The position numbers and the translations under genes are program-made. From Oscillospiraceae bacterium (GTDB lineage Bacteria > Bacillota > Clostridia > Oscillospirales > Ruminococcaceae), in NCBI GenBank assembly GCA_009781425.1, contig WQYC01000004.1:32560-96559 (forward strand): 64,000 bases of DNA, written 5' to 3'. Of the stretch, positions 43,870-53,621 are shown piece after piece. How positions within the stretch are numbered: position 1 is the first letter of the stretch; every line of letters begins with the position of its first letter. A model generated the notes under the pieces. It did not search any database. It was given only the letters and a program-made list of their open reading frames with translations, and was not told where the DNA came from.

Positions 43870-44735
43870 TTTTTAACCTTCTTTCGCGTAATATACTGCG
43901 CGGTAATATTTAAAATCATGATTATCACGAACAAAACTATGCCTGTCGCGAACAACGCCTGCTGATGCGCGCCGGACGCGTAGCCCATTTCAAGTCCGAT
44001 GTTTGTGGTAAGTGTTCTGACTGAATCGAGTATAGATTCGGGCATAGCGACTGCGTTTCCGAGCACCATTATTACTACCATCGTTTCGCCGACCGCACGC
44101 CCGATTCCGAGAATCACGCCTGCGACTATTCCCGACTTCGCCGCGGGAAGCTGTACCCGCAGAATCGTCTGCCAGTGCGTCATGCCGAGCGCAAGCGCGC
44201 CTTCCTTATAATGGCGGGGAAGTGCGATGATTGAAACCTCTGAAATACTTATAATAGTAGGCAGAATCATAATTCCGAGTATAATCGAGCCCGCAAGAAT
44301 ACTCATTCCGAGCCCGCCGAGATTCGAGCTGATGGCAGGTACAATGAAAATCATACCCCAGAAGCCGTAAACAACTGACGGAATCCCTGCAAGCAGTTGA
44401 ATCGCAGGTCTGAAAATCACCTGCATTTTCGCAGGTGCGAACTCTGCCATAAAGATACTGCAGCAGATTCCAACCGGAATCCCGATAAGTGCCGCGCCGA
44501 GCGTAACCGAAACAGTCCCTACTATCATCGGCAGAATCCCGAACTGCCCCTGGCTCGGCGACCAGTTCATGCCGAAGATAAAGCTGAACAGTCCTACTTC
44601 TGCAATCAGCGGCATACCGCTCACAAATATAAATACAGTGATTACAACTAATGCGGATATTGTAGACAGCGCAAGAATAAAGAAAATCCGCCCCGATAAT
44701 CTGTCTCTGAACTTTTTCCAAAATTTCTTTTTCAT
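43866..44735 (-). CDS. pstC: Phosphate ABC transporter permease PstC
   Basis: 289 residues, six helices. AGIPSVVYGFWGMIFIVP, SEVSIIALPRHYKEGALALG, MTHWQTILRVQLPAAKSGIV and GRAVGETMVVIMVLGNA are typical PstC. Four-base overlaps with pstS and pstA indicate coupled translation. Confidence 0.95.
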   Translation of the reverse strand: MKKKFWKKFRDRLSGRIFFILALSTISALVVITVFIFVSGMPLIAEVGLFSFIFGMNWSPSQGQFGILPMIVGTVSVTLGAALIGIPVGICCSIFMAEFAPAKMQVIFRPAIQLLAGIPSVVYGFWGMIFIVPAISSNLGGLGMSILAGSIILGIMILPTIISISEVSIIALPRHYKEGALALGMTHWQTILRVQLPAAKSGIVAGVILGIGRAVGETMVVIMVLGNAVAMPESILDSVRTLTTNIGLEMGYASGAHQQALFATGIVLFVIIMILNITAQYITRKKVKK

Positions 44736-45571
44736 TCGCTTATCCTCCCGCTCACAGAAATTAAACCTTCAACCATCAGTATTTCCTGCCCCGAATCGGA
44801 AAGAATATAATCAATAAAGTGGCGCACAGCACCCGTCGGCTCCTGCGCCGAAATAAACAAAAACGCTCTGTAAAGCCCGTAGCTGCCATTCAGCACGTTC
44901 TCCTGCGTAGGAGCAACGCCGTCTAACATTAAAGCCTTTACATCGCGCATACCCGGTTGATGCTCGGCAAGCCCGAGCGAAATAAATCCAATCGTGTCGC
45001 GGTTCCCCGAAACCAACTGCCGAACCGCACCGTTAGAATTCTGCACTACCGCTCTCTGTGATATAAATTCGTCCGCCATTACCAAGTCCTGAAACGCACT
45101 GCGCGTCCCCGAGCCTTCTTCGCGGGAAATTATATGGATTTTTGCGTCGTGCCCGCCGACCTCGCTCCAGTTAGTTATACTGCGAGTATAAATTCCGCGA
45201 ACCTGCTCAATCGTAAGATTATTGACAAGGTTGTCCGGGTGAATGATAATCGCAAGCCCGTCAAGCGCAATTTCCACCGACCACAAGTCCTGCTCGTCCG
45301 CCGTAAGTGCGCGCGAAAGCATACCTATTTCGGCGATTCCGCTTCTTACTGCTCTTACGCCCGCCGACGAGCCGCCGCCCTGAACGCTGACCGAGTTATG
45401 AGGATACAAAAATCTGTACTCCTCCATTAAAATATCAACGTATGGCTTCACCGACGTTGAGCCCGCGACGACTACGCGGGTGGTTTTTTCTCCCGAAGCG
45501 CCGCTGTCCGCGCAGGCAGACAAAAGCCCGAGCGAAAGCATTATTATTAAAATTAAAATTAATCGTTTCAT
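44732..45571 (-). CDS. pstS: Phosphate-binding lipoprotein PstS
   Basis: 279 residues. Signal peptide with lipobox LLSAC (Cys about 20), then VVVAGSTSVKPYVDILMEEY, GGGSSAGVRAVRSGIAEIGM and REEGSGTRSAFQDL, which are phosphate-coordinating loops. Captures phosphate outside the membrane. Four bases after pstB1. Confidence 0.94.
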   Translation of the reverse strand: MKRLILILIIMLSLGLLSACADSGASGEKTTRVVVAGSTSVKPYVDILMEEYRFLYPHNSVSVQGGGSSAGVRAVRSGIAEIGMLSRALTADEQDLWSVEIALDGLAIIIHPDNLVNNLTIEQVRGIYTRSITNWSEVGGHDAKIHIISREEGSGTRSAFQDLVMADEFISQRAVVQNSNGAVRQLVSGNRDTIGFISLGLAEHQPGMRDVKALMLDGVAPTQENVLNGSYGLYRAFLFISAQEPTGAVRHFIDYILSDSGQEILMVEGLISVSGRISE

Positions 45572-45575
45572 ATTT

Positions 45576-46358
45576 TTATCCGAATCTTCCCGTTATATAA
45601 TCTTCTGTTCTTTTGTCCTTAGGGTTCGAGAACATCAAAGAAGTTGATGAATACTCGACTAATCTGCCGATTCTCTTATCGTCAATCATCATGAACATCG
45701 ACATATCCGAAACACGAATCGCCTGCTCCATGTTATGCGTGACTATTATAATAGTGTATTTTTGTGCAAGCTCAAGCATTAACCCCTCGATTTTCATAGT
45801 CGATTCGGGGTCAAGCGCCGAGCAGGACTCGTCCATAAGTATAACCTCGGGGTTTACCGCCAAGGCTCTCGCGATACACAATCTCTGCTGTGCGCCCGCC
45901 GAAAGCTCCTGCGCCGGCTTGCGCAAAATGTCCTTAACCTCGTCCCACAGCGCGACCTGCGTAAGAGAGGTTTCAACGATTTTGTCATGCTCCGCGCGGC
46001 TCTTTATGCCGTGGCTCTTCGGCCCGATGACGATATTATCATAAATACTCATCGGGAATACGTTAGGCTTCTGAAAAACCATACCGATTTTTTTTCTCAC
46101 ATCTACAACATAAGCACTTTTCCCGTAAATCGGCTCTTTATCGAGGAAGGCTTCTCCCTCAACCCGCGCCGACGGGATTAAATCATTCATGCGGTTAAAA
46201 AGCCGCAGAAGCGAAGACTTCCCGCAGCCCGACGGCCCGATAATCGCTGTAATAGCGCACTCGGGAATATCCACGTTAATGTCGCCTAACGCGTGGAAGT
46301 CGCCGTAATAAAGGTTCAGTGCCTTTGTTTCGATTTTACTTTTCCGGGGTTTTCTCAT
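45576..46358 (-). CDS. pstB: PstB1: phosphate ABC transporter ATPase with altered signature motif
   Basis: 260 residues. Walker [13 protein letters not shown]-loop [17 protein letters not shown], Walker [13 protein letters not shown] and H-loop THNMEQ are all intact, but the ABC signature reads [11 protein letters not shown] instead of LSGGQ. Combined with PstB2 (intact LSGGQ, dead Walker A/B), a heterodimer would have one good and one degenerate ATP site. First gene of the operon, an unusual position for pstB. Confidence 0.93.
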   Translation of the reverse strand: MRKPRKSKIETKALNLYYGDFHALGDINVDIPECAITAIIGPSGCGKSSLLRLFNRMNDLIPSARVEGEAFLDKEPIYGKSAYVVDVRKKIGMVFQKPNVFPMSIYDNIVIGPKSHGIKSRAEHDKIVETSLTQVALWDEVKDILRKPAQELSAGAQQRLCIARALAVNPEVILMDESCSALDPESTMKIEGLMLELAQKYTIIIVTHNMEQAIRVSDMSMFMMIDDKRIGRLVEYSSTSLMFSNPKDKRTEDYITGRFG

Positions 46359-46397
46359 TTCTTTACCTTAATTTACATATTTTTTACAGTCACAATC

Positions 46398-46426
46398 AGT
46401 ATAGCAAAAAAAAGTGAATTTTGCAA
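46398..46426 (-). promoter_or_regulatory. Promoter of the pst operon
   Basis: Minus strand TTGCAA (46421-46426), 17-base spacer, TATACT (46398-46403). I did not find a convincing Pho-box direct repeat next to it. Confidence 0.7.
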
Positions 46427-46474
46427 GTAGTTCGCCCTAAAAAAATATTTTTAGAACAAAAAACAAATTTTCTC

Positions 46475-46503
46475 TTGACAAACTAAAAATATTGTGTTAG
46501 AAT
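46475..46503 (+). promoter_or_regulatory. Promoter of rplJ-rplL
   Basis: TTGACA (46475-46480), 17-base spacer, TAGAAT (46498-46503). Confidence 0.85.
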
Positions 46504-46537
46504 GACAAGTGCTGTTCTAAAGACAGCAGGTGATGGC

Positions 46538-46567
46538 AATGTACAATTGACAATGAACAATGTACAA
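46538..46567. repeat. Interspersed CAATGAACAATGTACAA repeat inside the L10 leader
   Basis: Same family as 3043-3074 and 43002-43030 (opposite orientation). Sits in the apical part of the L10 leader RNA. Confidence 0.85.
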
Positions 46568-46612
46568 GGTCTCGTAAATCCTGCCGAGGAATGGGATTAT
46601 GTTTAATCATGT

Positions 46613-46633
46613 CCTTTTCCTGTTTGGAAAAGG
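46613..46633 (+). terminator. Attenuator in the rplJ leader
   Basis: CCTTTTCC, loop TGTTT, GGAAAAGG, then TTTTCTTGTTTT, 40 bases before the rplJ start. Fits attenuation control by excess L10-L12. Confidence 0.75.
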
Positions 46634-46678
46634 TTTTCTTGTTTTATACGGACAGTAATATTTTATAAGGAGGAACTC

Positions 46679-47191
46679 ATGCCGAGTAAAAAGATTTTAC
46701 GTGAAAAAGAACAGTTCGTGGACGAATTAGCCGCTAAACTGAAGAATTCTATGTGCGGCGTTTTAGTTGACTACATGGGAATCGACGTAGCCGCCGACAC
46801 AAAACTGCGTAAATCCATGCGCGAAGCGAATGTTGAATACTTCGTAGTAAAGAACACGCTTTTAAAGCGCGCACTTGAAAAAGCAGGAATCAGCGGTCTT
46901 GACGAGCATCTTGAAGGCCCTACGGCTATCGGACTCTGCGCGGACGACTTAATCACCGCCCCAAAACTGCTCTACAAGCAGGTTGAAGCGTCAAAAGGCG
47001 AATTCAAAATCAAAGCCGGCTTCATGGAAGGCGCGGCGGTTGACGCAGGCGTAGTCGAAGAATACGCGAAGCTCCCGAGCAAGGAAGAGCTCATCGCGAA
47101 GCTTCTGTTCATGCTCCAGTCGCCAATGCAGAGAATGGCGATTGCAATCAGCGAAATCGCAAAGAAAAACGATGGCGGAGACGCCGCATAA
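46679..47191 (+). CDS. rplJ: Ribosomal protein L10
   Basis: 170 residues. Starts MPSKKILREKEQFVDELAAK; GVLVDYMGIDVAADTKLRKS and YFVVKNTLLKRALEKAG are typical. AAGGAGG RBS. Base of the L7/L12 stalk on the ribosome. rplK and rplA are not immediately upstream; the pst operon is there instead. Confidence 0.97.
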   Translation: MPSKKILREKEQFVDELAAKLKNSMCGVLVDYMGIDVAADTKLRKSMREANVEYFVVKNTLLKRALEKAGISGLDEHLEGPTAIGLCADDLITAPKLLYKQVEASKGEFKIKAGFMEGAAVDAGVVEEYAKLPSKEELIAKLLFMLQSPMQRMAIAISEIAKKNDGGDAA

Positions 47192-47196
47192 TTACA

Positions 47197-47234
47197 ACCA
47201 CCCCGGCACTTCGTGCCACCCCTCCACAGAGGGG
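47197..47234. repeat. CCACCCCGGC...CTCCACAGAGGGG repeat between rplJ and rplL
   Basis: Two small hairpins: GGCACTTCGTGCC and CCCCTCCACAGAGGGG. Near-identical to 49405-49444; both lie just after a stop codon and upstream of the next RBS. Confidence 0.85.
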
Positions 47235-47268
47235 AATTTATCACACATATTAACAGGAGGAAAATAAA

Positions 47269-47643
47269 ATGGCATCAGAAAAAGTAACCGCAATGGTTGA
47301 AGAGGTAAAAGCTCTTACAGTTTTAGAGCTTAACGATTTAGTAAAAGCTCTCGAAGAAGAATTCGGCGTATCCGCAGCAGCAATGGTAGCGAGCGGCCCC
47401 GCAGCAGGCGGCGCGGCAGCAGCTGAAGAAAAGACAGACTTTGACGTAATCTTAGTAGGCTTCGGCGATGCGAAAATGAACGTAATCAAGGCTGTAAAAG
47501 ACCTCTGCGGTCTCGGACTCAAAGAAGCAAAAGACTTCGTTGAAGCGGCTCCGAAAGCTGTTAAAGAAGGCATTTCTAAGGCAGAAGCAGAAGAGCTTCA
47601 GAAGAAATTGCAAGAAGCCGGCGCGACAGTTGAGCTTAAATAG
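47269..47643 (+). CDS. rplL: Ribosomal protein L7/L12
   Basis: 124 residues. N-terminal dimerisation helix region ([20 protein letters not shown]), Ala/Gly-rich hinge, and C-terminal [40 protein letters not shown]. Multiple copies form the flexible stalk that recruits translation GTPases. AGGAGG RBS. Confidence 0.98.
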   Translation: MASEKVTAMVEEVKALTVLELNDLVKALEEEFGVSAAAMVASGPAAGGAAAAEEKTDFDVILVGFGDAKMNVIKAVKDLCGLGLKEAKDFVEAAPKAVKEGISKAEAEELQKKLQEAGATVELK

Positions 47644-47656
47644 GAAATTTTTAAGA

Positions 47657-47695
47657 AAACCCGTTCTTGACAAGAGAGCGGGTTTTTGTTATAAT
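47657..47695 (+). promoter_or_regulatory. Overlapping rplL terminator and glnS promoter
   Basis: Hairpin AAAACCCG...TCTTG-A-CAAGA...CGGGTTTTT ends rplL transcription. The same bases carry TTGACA (47667-47672) in the hairpin tip, a 17-base spacer containing the T-tract, and TATAAT (47690-47695) as the promoter for glnS. Confidence 0.8.
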
Positions 47696-47713
47696 TGTAT
47701 ATAATAAAAAATT

Positions 47714-47736
47714 GTAGGGGCGGGCAATGCCCGTCC
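47714..47736. repeat. GTAGGGGCGGGCAATGCCCGTCC palindromic repeat before glnS
   Basis: Intergenic copy of the GTAGGGG family, between the promoter and the RBS of glnS, so it is in the glnS 5' UTR. Core GGGCAATGCCC. Confidence 0.85.
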
Positions 47737-47748
47737 GCAAGGAGAATT

Positions 47749-49404
<1,656 letters not shown>

Positions 49405-49444
49405 ACCACCCCGGCGGCTTCGCCGCCACCCCTCCACAGAGGGG
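49405..49444. repeat. CCACCCCGGC...CTCCACAGAGGGG repeat after glnS
   Basis: Second copy of the family at 47197-47234, beginning at the base after the glnS TAA. Contains the hairpins GGCGGCTTCGCCGCC and CCCCTCCACAGAGGGG. Confidence 0.85.
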
Positions 49445-49464
49445 AATAAAAAAGGAGAAGAAAC

Positions 49465-50067
49465 ATGAAAAAATTACTCACGGTTTTACTCGCGCTGATG
49501 CTTATGCTCGGTCTTGCCGCTTGCGGAGAAAGCGCGCCCGACCCCACAATCGTCCCCAGTGAAGACGCGCCTGTCGCAGAAGCTCCCGCAAACGAGCCTA
49601 CTCCCGGAACCCCGCAGGAACAAGTTCCTGCAGAACCGGAGCCTGAAGCGGTTGCCGCAGGGCCTATGTACGACCCGCTCAAGGTCTACTTCCATGATAC
49701 TTATGGTCAAATCCGCGATAACCCCTCAATCATGTGGGGCGATTTATCCTGGAATGGCTGGTTTGACGTCATGACGCCGCTCACGGACGAGGGCGACAAG
49801 TGGTTTTCTTTCGTCATGCCGAGCAGTGAAATCGCTGATAATTATAATATGCTTATCTTCTTCAACGGTTTGCCCGACGAAGACCCCGATTCAATCCAGT
49901 GGGTTTGGAATTTCAACCGCGGCTATCCGAGCGGGAATTATTTTATCGCGGATTTCGTAAGACCCGTGAATCCGCCCGACCTGCGCTTCATGGGTGAACA
50001 GCGCGACGCAACCTCATTCGCGACTCTCGAACAGGCAGAAGCGGGAATAAAAAATGTGATTCATTAA
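49465..50067 (+). CDS. Lipoprotein of unknown function
   Basis: 200 residues. Signal peptide with lipobox GLAAC (Cys about 20), a Pro/Glu/Ala-rich linker (residues about 24-65), then a globular region with VYFHDTYGQIRDNPSIMWGD and DKWFSFVMPSSEIADNYNML, a pattern like starch-binding or CBM-type modules with conserved Trp. No family recognised. Own AGGAGAAG RBS; terminator immediately after. Confidence 0.85.
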   Translation: MKKLLTVLLALMLMLGLAACGESAPDPTIVPSEDAPVAEAPANEPTPGTPQEQVPAEPEPEAVAAGPMYDPLKVYFHDTYGQIRDNPSIMWGDLSWNGWFDVMTPLTDEGDKWFSFVMPSSEIADNYNMLIFFNGLPDEDPDSIQWVWNFNRGYPSGNYFIADFVRPVNPPDLRFMGEQRDATSFATLEQAEAGIKNVIH

Positions 50068-50071
50068 AATT

Positions 50072-50108
50072 AAAAGGGATTGACAAGTCAATCCCTTTTT
50101 GTTATACT
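50072..50108 (+). promoter_or_regulatory. Overlapping terminator and promoter between the lipoprotein gene and iscS
   Basis: Perfect hairpin AAAAGGGATTGAC-AA-GTCAATCCCTTTT (50072-50099) with T-tract. TTGACA (50080-50085) lies in the hairpin and TATACT (50103-50108) follows a 17-base spacer. Confidence 0.85.
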
Positions 50109-50147
50109 AATAGTAGACTAAATTAGTATACAAAGGATATAATAAGC

Positions 50148-51332
50148 TTGGAAAATATAATCTACTTGGATAACGCCGCAACAACCCGCATAAGCCCTGC
50201 TGTCCGCGAGGTCATGGAGCCTTATTTAGACGGCTTTTACGGCAACGCTTCGTCGCTGTATTCTCTCGGGCGCGAGAGCGCGAAAGCCCTTCACAAAGCC
50301 CGCGCAGACATCGCCGAGGCTTTAAACTGTGACCCGCGCGAAATTTACTTCACGAGCGGCGGCAGTGAAAGCAACAACTGGGCGGTTAAGGGTGCGGCGG
50401 CTCTTATGAAAAACATGAAAACGCAAGGCAAGAACCACATTATCAGCTCGCAATTCGAGCATCACGCGGTTTTGCACGTTCTGCTCGCACTTGAAAAATT
50501 CGGCTATGAGGTAACCTATCTGCCTGTTTACGAAGACGGTGTGGTGCGCGTTGAAGACTTACAAAGTGCAATTCGCCCTGATACAGGACTTTGCACAATC
50601 ATGCAGGTAAACAACGAAATAGGTACGATTCAGCCTGTTGCGGAAATCGGCGCGCTATGCCGCGAACGCGGAATTTTATTCCACAGCGACGCTGTTCAAG
50701 CTCTCGGGAATATCCCGCTTGATTTGTCAGCGTTGAACGCTGATTTAGTCTCGCTTTCAGGGCATAAAATCCATGCACCTAAAGGCGTCGGCGCGCTCTA
50801 TATCAATAAAAAAATCCGCCTTGCGCCTTTCATTGAGGGCGGCGCGCAGGAAAGCGGCAAGCGCGCAGGAACAGAAAACGTCGCAGGAATCGTCGGCTTC
50901 GCGAAGGCAGTGCAGGAAGCCGTCAGCGGCGCGGAAGCCAAGCGAGCGGCTCTTTTGCCACTATGCGAAAAGCTATACAAGGAAATCATGAAAATTGAGC
51001 GCGTTCACCTCAACGGCGACATGGAACAGCGCGCCATAAATAACCTTAATTTCTCTTTTGAGGGAATCGAGGGGGAATCGCTTCTTCTAATGCTCGACAT
51101 GGCGGGAATCTGCTGTTCAAGCGGTTCTGCCTGCACCTCCGGCTCGCTTGACCCGTCGCACGTTTTGCTCGCGCTTGGACTTCCGCACGAAATTGCACAC
51201 GGCTCACTGCGAATCTCAATGTCGAAATATACAACCGAAGCCGAGGTTGATAAGCTTCTCGAAGCCCTGCCCGGAATCGTAAATAAATTACGGCAGATGT
51301 CCCCCTTGTGGGAACGCATAACGAAAGGATAA
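50148..51332 (+). CDS. Cysteine desulfurase (IscS/NifS family)
   Basis: 394 residues from a TTG start (AAAGG upstream; IIYLDNAATTRI begins at residue 4, so no longer start is needed). PLP lysine in SGHKIHAPKGVGALY, catalytic Cys in CCSSGSACTSGSLDPSHVL. Supplies sulfur for Fe-S cluster assembly on the adjacent scaffold protein. Confidence 0.95.
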   Translation: MENIIYLDNAATTRISPAVREVMEPYLDGFYGNASSLYSLGRESAKALHKARADIAEALNCDPREIYFTSGGSESNNWAVKGAAALMKNMKTQGKNHIISSQFEHHAVLHVLLALEKFGYEVTYLPVYEDGVVRVEDLQSAIRPDTGLCTIMQVNNEIGTIQPVAEIGALCRERGILFHSDAVQALGNIPLDLSALNADLVSLSGHKIHAPKGVGALYINKKIRLAPFIEGGAQESGKRAGTENVAGIVGFAKAVQEAVSGAEAKRAALLPLCEKLYKEIMKIERVHLNGDMEQRAINNLNFSFEGIEGESLLLMLDMAGICCSSGSACTSGSLDPSHVLLALGLPHEIAHGSLRISMSKYTTEAEVDKLLEALPGIVNKLRQMSPLWERITKG

Positions 51333-51342
51333 TATTATAATC

Positions 51343-51780
51343 ATGCTCTACTCCGAAAAAGTAATGGAACACTTCGCCGCTCCGCACAATGTCGGCGAAA
51401 TAGAAAACGCCGATGGAATCGGCGAAGTCGGAAATGAAAAATGCGGCGATATAATGAAAATGTACTTGAAGATAAACACGGGAATTATAGAGGACGTAAA
51501 GTTCAAAACCTTCGGCTGCGGCGCGGCGATTGCGACTTCTTCAATAGCCACCGATATGATAAAAGGCAAGCGAATCGAGGACGCGCTGAAGCTGTCAAAC
51601 AAGGCAGTCGTTGAAGCCCTTGACGGGCTTCCGCCCGCAAAAGTCCACTGCTCTGTTTTAGCGGAGCAGGCGGTTAAAACCGCAATCGCCGATTATTACA
51701 GAAAACAAGGCATTGACCCTACGCCGATTGTCGGTGAAATCCCCGAGCACTGTCACGGCGATTGCTCAAACCATGATTAA
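51343..51780 (+). CDS. iscU: Fe-S cluster scaffold protein (IscU/NifU N-terminal type)
   Basis: 145 residues. Starts YSEKVMEHFAAPHNVGEIEN; three conserved Cys in NEKCGDIMKM, FGCGAAIATSS and KVHCSVLAEQAV. A C-terminal HCHGDC tail adds two more Cys. Builds [2Fe-2S]/[4Fe-4S] clusters with the desulfurase. Eleven bases after it. Confidence 0.94.
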   Translation: MLYSEKVMEHFAAPHNVGEIENADGIGEVGNEKCGDIMKMYLKINTGIIEDVKFKTFGCGAAIATSSIATDMIKGKRIEDALKLSNKAVVEALDGLPPAKVHCSVLAEQAVKTAIADYYRKQGIDPTPIVGEIPEHCHGDCSNHD

Positions 51781-51808
51781 CCGCTAAAAAACTGCCAATC
51801 ATAATAGC

Positions 51809-52135
51809 ATGAATACTATTATGATTAACGCAAAAAACCACACAAAAGAAATTAAACGCCACAAAAAGCCTGTACTGCTCAGCTTTTCAGGTACTTACGG
51901 GATTTCGTCATTTCTGCTGAAGCAAACAGCCGACTCGCTCTGCAAAGAACTGCAAGGCGAAATAAAAGTCGGCTTCGTAGTAATGAATCCGGAAAACCCC
52001 GACAGCGTTAAGCTCGCGAAAAAATATAATATTCGCTTTCTTCCGACAACGCTTTTAATTCAACACGGCGTCGTCACTGACAGAATCGTCGGAAACATGA
52101 GCAGAGAAGATATTCTTAATGTTCTTCAGACTTGA
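51809..52135 (+). CDS. Thioredoxin-fold protein lacking the CXXC active site
   Basis: 108 residues. The thioredoxin pattern is clear (KPVLLSFSGTYGISSFLLKQ, then VGFVVMNPENPDSVKLAKKY, NIRFLPTTLLIQHG with the cis-Pro), but WCGPC is replaced by GTYGIS. It therefore cannot act as a dithiol oxidoreductase. No good RBS is visible before either candidate ATG (51809 or 51821). Placement after iscU suggests a structural or chaperone role in Fe-S work, which is inference. Confidence 0.75.
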   Translation: MNTIMINAKNHTKEIKRHKKPVLLSFSGTYGISSFLLKQTADSLCKELQGEIKVGFVVMNPENPDSVKLAKKYNIRFLPTTLLIQHGVVTDRIVGNMSREDILNVLQT

Positions 52136-52137
52136 GG

Positions 52138-52788
52138 TTAAGGCTTTAACACGCCGAATCTTACGTTCACAGCGTCGAAGACTATGCCCTTTTCGCCGCC
52201 TGATTCCGCGTTAAAATTAAACTCGCGCTGAATCGTATCACTGCTGTAAACGATTGCGATTTGATTCTCGGCGTATTCTGTCTCGGTGGTTAGCGACTCG
52301 CCTTTTTTTAAGTCGCCCGCTCTGTTACCGTTCAGAAAAACCTTATAATCAACACCGAAGGTAGCTTCAATTTTAATGCTGATTTTGCAAGGCGCGTCTA
52401 ATTTTGTTCGTTCTTCCAAAAGCGGAAGCGGCGGTGCTTTGCCCTTTTCGGACAGCTTCTTGCTCCATTTGTTGCCGAAAATAGTAAAGCCTACTGTTAA
52501 TATTCCTAAAAATATCAGCGTAGTCCAGTTACTCCGCTCTTCTCCTTCTTCCGGCACAAAATAGAAAATCAAAACCAACAACGCAACAGCAACTATAGTT
52601 ACAATCATCGCCCTCTTGTTCGTGCGTCTTTTGTTTTCGTATAGTCTTTCGAGCGAGGAATTCGCTTCCTGCTCTTTCTTTTTCTGCTTCTTAGAAACCA
52701 AAACCGTAAAAGCAATCAGCCCGCCAATCATTAAAACGCCGAAAGCGATAATTCCTGCAATATAAACCCAATCCGGTAAATCGTTCAT
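52138..52788 (-). CDS. Membrane protein of unknown function
   Basis: 216 residues from ATG 52788 (GAGGAGC upstream). An N-terminal helix (WVYIAGIIAFGVLMIGGLIA), a charged linker, and two more helices (AMIVTIVAVALLVLIFYFV and a following hydrophobic stretch). The C-terminal soluble domain of about 85 residues has FGVDYKVFLNGNRAGDLKKG. No family recognised. Convergent with the thioredoxin-like gene. Confidence 0.8.
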   Translation of the reverse strand: MNDLPDWVYIAGIIAFGVLMIGGLIAFTVLVSKKQKKKEQEANSSLERLYENKRRTNKRAMIVTIVAVALLVLIFYFVPEEGEERSNWTTLIFLGILTVGFTIFGNKWSKKLSEKGKAPPLPLLEERTKLDAPCKISIKIEATFGVDYKVFLNGNRAGDLKKGESLTTETEYAENQIAIVYSSDTIQREFNFNAESGGEKGIVFDAVNVRFGVLKP

Positions 52789-52853
52789 ATTTCTGCTCCT
52801 CTCAAACGTCAATCTTGTTTACATTCTACATGATTTTGCACGCTTTGTCAATA

Positions 52854-53561
52854 TTATTCAAACAAATCTTTCGTCTCGGTTTTAGGCATCTTTACATAAA
52901 CGCTGACGTCGCCGCTCCCGTCGCAGGTAGCAAGTGAAATATTCTTCTCGTCGGCATAGCCCTGCGCGTTAAGCTGTTCTTGCAACCAGATTTTATTCTT
53001 GCTGAGATATTTTAAGTTTACGTCGAGAATCTTTCCGTCGAGAATAATATTCACGACGATTTGCTCCTGTCTCGGAAAAAGGTTTAAGTCCTCGGGCGTA
53101 ACGGGTCTTCGAGCCGCTACGGGGATAAACGAAATCTGCCCGTTCGGCTCAAGCGTGGCAGTGCCTACGTCTGCAAGATTATGAAAGCCGTAATTGCGGC
53201 ACATCATCTGAAACTCGGTTATATCGAGCTTGGCTTTGAACAGATTTTTCTCGAACAGCTTGCCGTTCTGATACATGATTAGCGGTCGTCCCCACAGCAG
53301 CTTTCTCGCGGTTAGCGACTTCATGGAAATAAAAGAAATCATAAACGCGACAAGCCCGTAAACCAACATCGCAGTCAGCGGCTCAACCCAGCTGTCGGTA
53401 ATAGAAGTCGCCATTTCTGCGGCGATATTACCGATTGTTATGCCGATAATATAATCAAAAATGCTAAGCTGTGAAATCTGCCTGTTGCCTATTAACTTGG
53501 CTATCAAAAAAAGCACGGCGAGCGAAAAAAATGAAAGCCATATAATCTTTAATACTATCAT
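52854..53561 (-). CDS. YetF/DUF421-family membrane protein
   Basis: 235 residues from ATG 53561 (MIVLKIIWLSFFSLAVLFLI). Three N-terminal helices, then GNRQISQLSIFDYIIGITIG and the cytoplasmic domain with LLWGRPLIMYQNGKLFEKNL. Matches YetF/DUF421 proteins, which are linked to envelope and spore properties in some bacilli. The longer frame upstream (to 53732) runs into the divergent gene and is rejected. Confidence 0.85.
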   Translation of the reverse strand: MIVLKIIWLSFFSLAVLFLIAKLIGNRQISQLSIFDYIIGITIGNIAAEMATSITDSWVEPLTAMLVYGLVAFMISFISMKSLTARKLLWGRPLIMYQNGKLFEKNLFKAKLDITEFQMMCRNYGFHNLADVGTATLEPNGQISFIPVAARRPVTPEDLNLFPRQEQIVVNIILDGKILDVNLKYLSKNKIWLQEQLNAQGYADEKNISLATCDGSGDVSVYVKMPKTETKDLFE

Positions 53562-53573
53562 AATATTATTATG

Positions 53574-53606
53574 CGGTTTGACAAACCGTAAAATAACAGG
53601 TAAAAT
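53574..53606 (+). promoter_or_regulatory. Divergent promoter region with a palindrome over the -35
   Basis: Palindrome CGGTTTG-A-CAAACCG (53574-53588). Plus strand TTGACA (53578-53583), 17-base spacer, TAAAAT (53601-53606) for the YihY-like gene. On the minus strand TTGTCA from the same palindrome plus TATGAT could serve the DUF421 gene. Suggests joint control. Confidence 0.65.
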
Positions 53607-53621
53607 TATCAAGGTGGTGTA

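Larger units (their letters stand above)
46510..46640 (+). ncRNA. Ribosomal protein L10 leader with an inserted repeat
   Basis: The 5' UTR of rplJ contains AAGACAGCAGGTG (from 46520) and, downstream, CCTGCCGAGG (46580-46589), the paired conserved segments of the Bacillota L10 leader, to which L10(L12)4 binds for autoregulation. Between them, where a short loop is expected, lies a copy of the interspersed repeat at 46538-46567. An intrinsic terminator follows at 46613-46633. Limits approximate. Confidence 0.75.
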
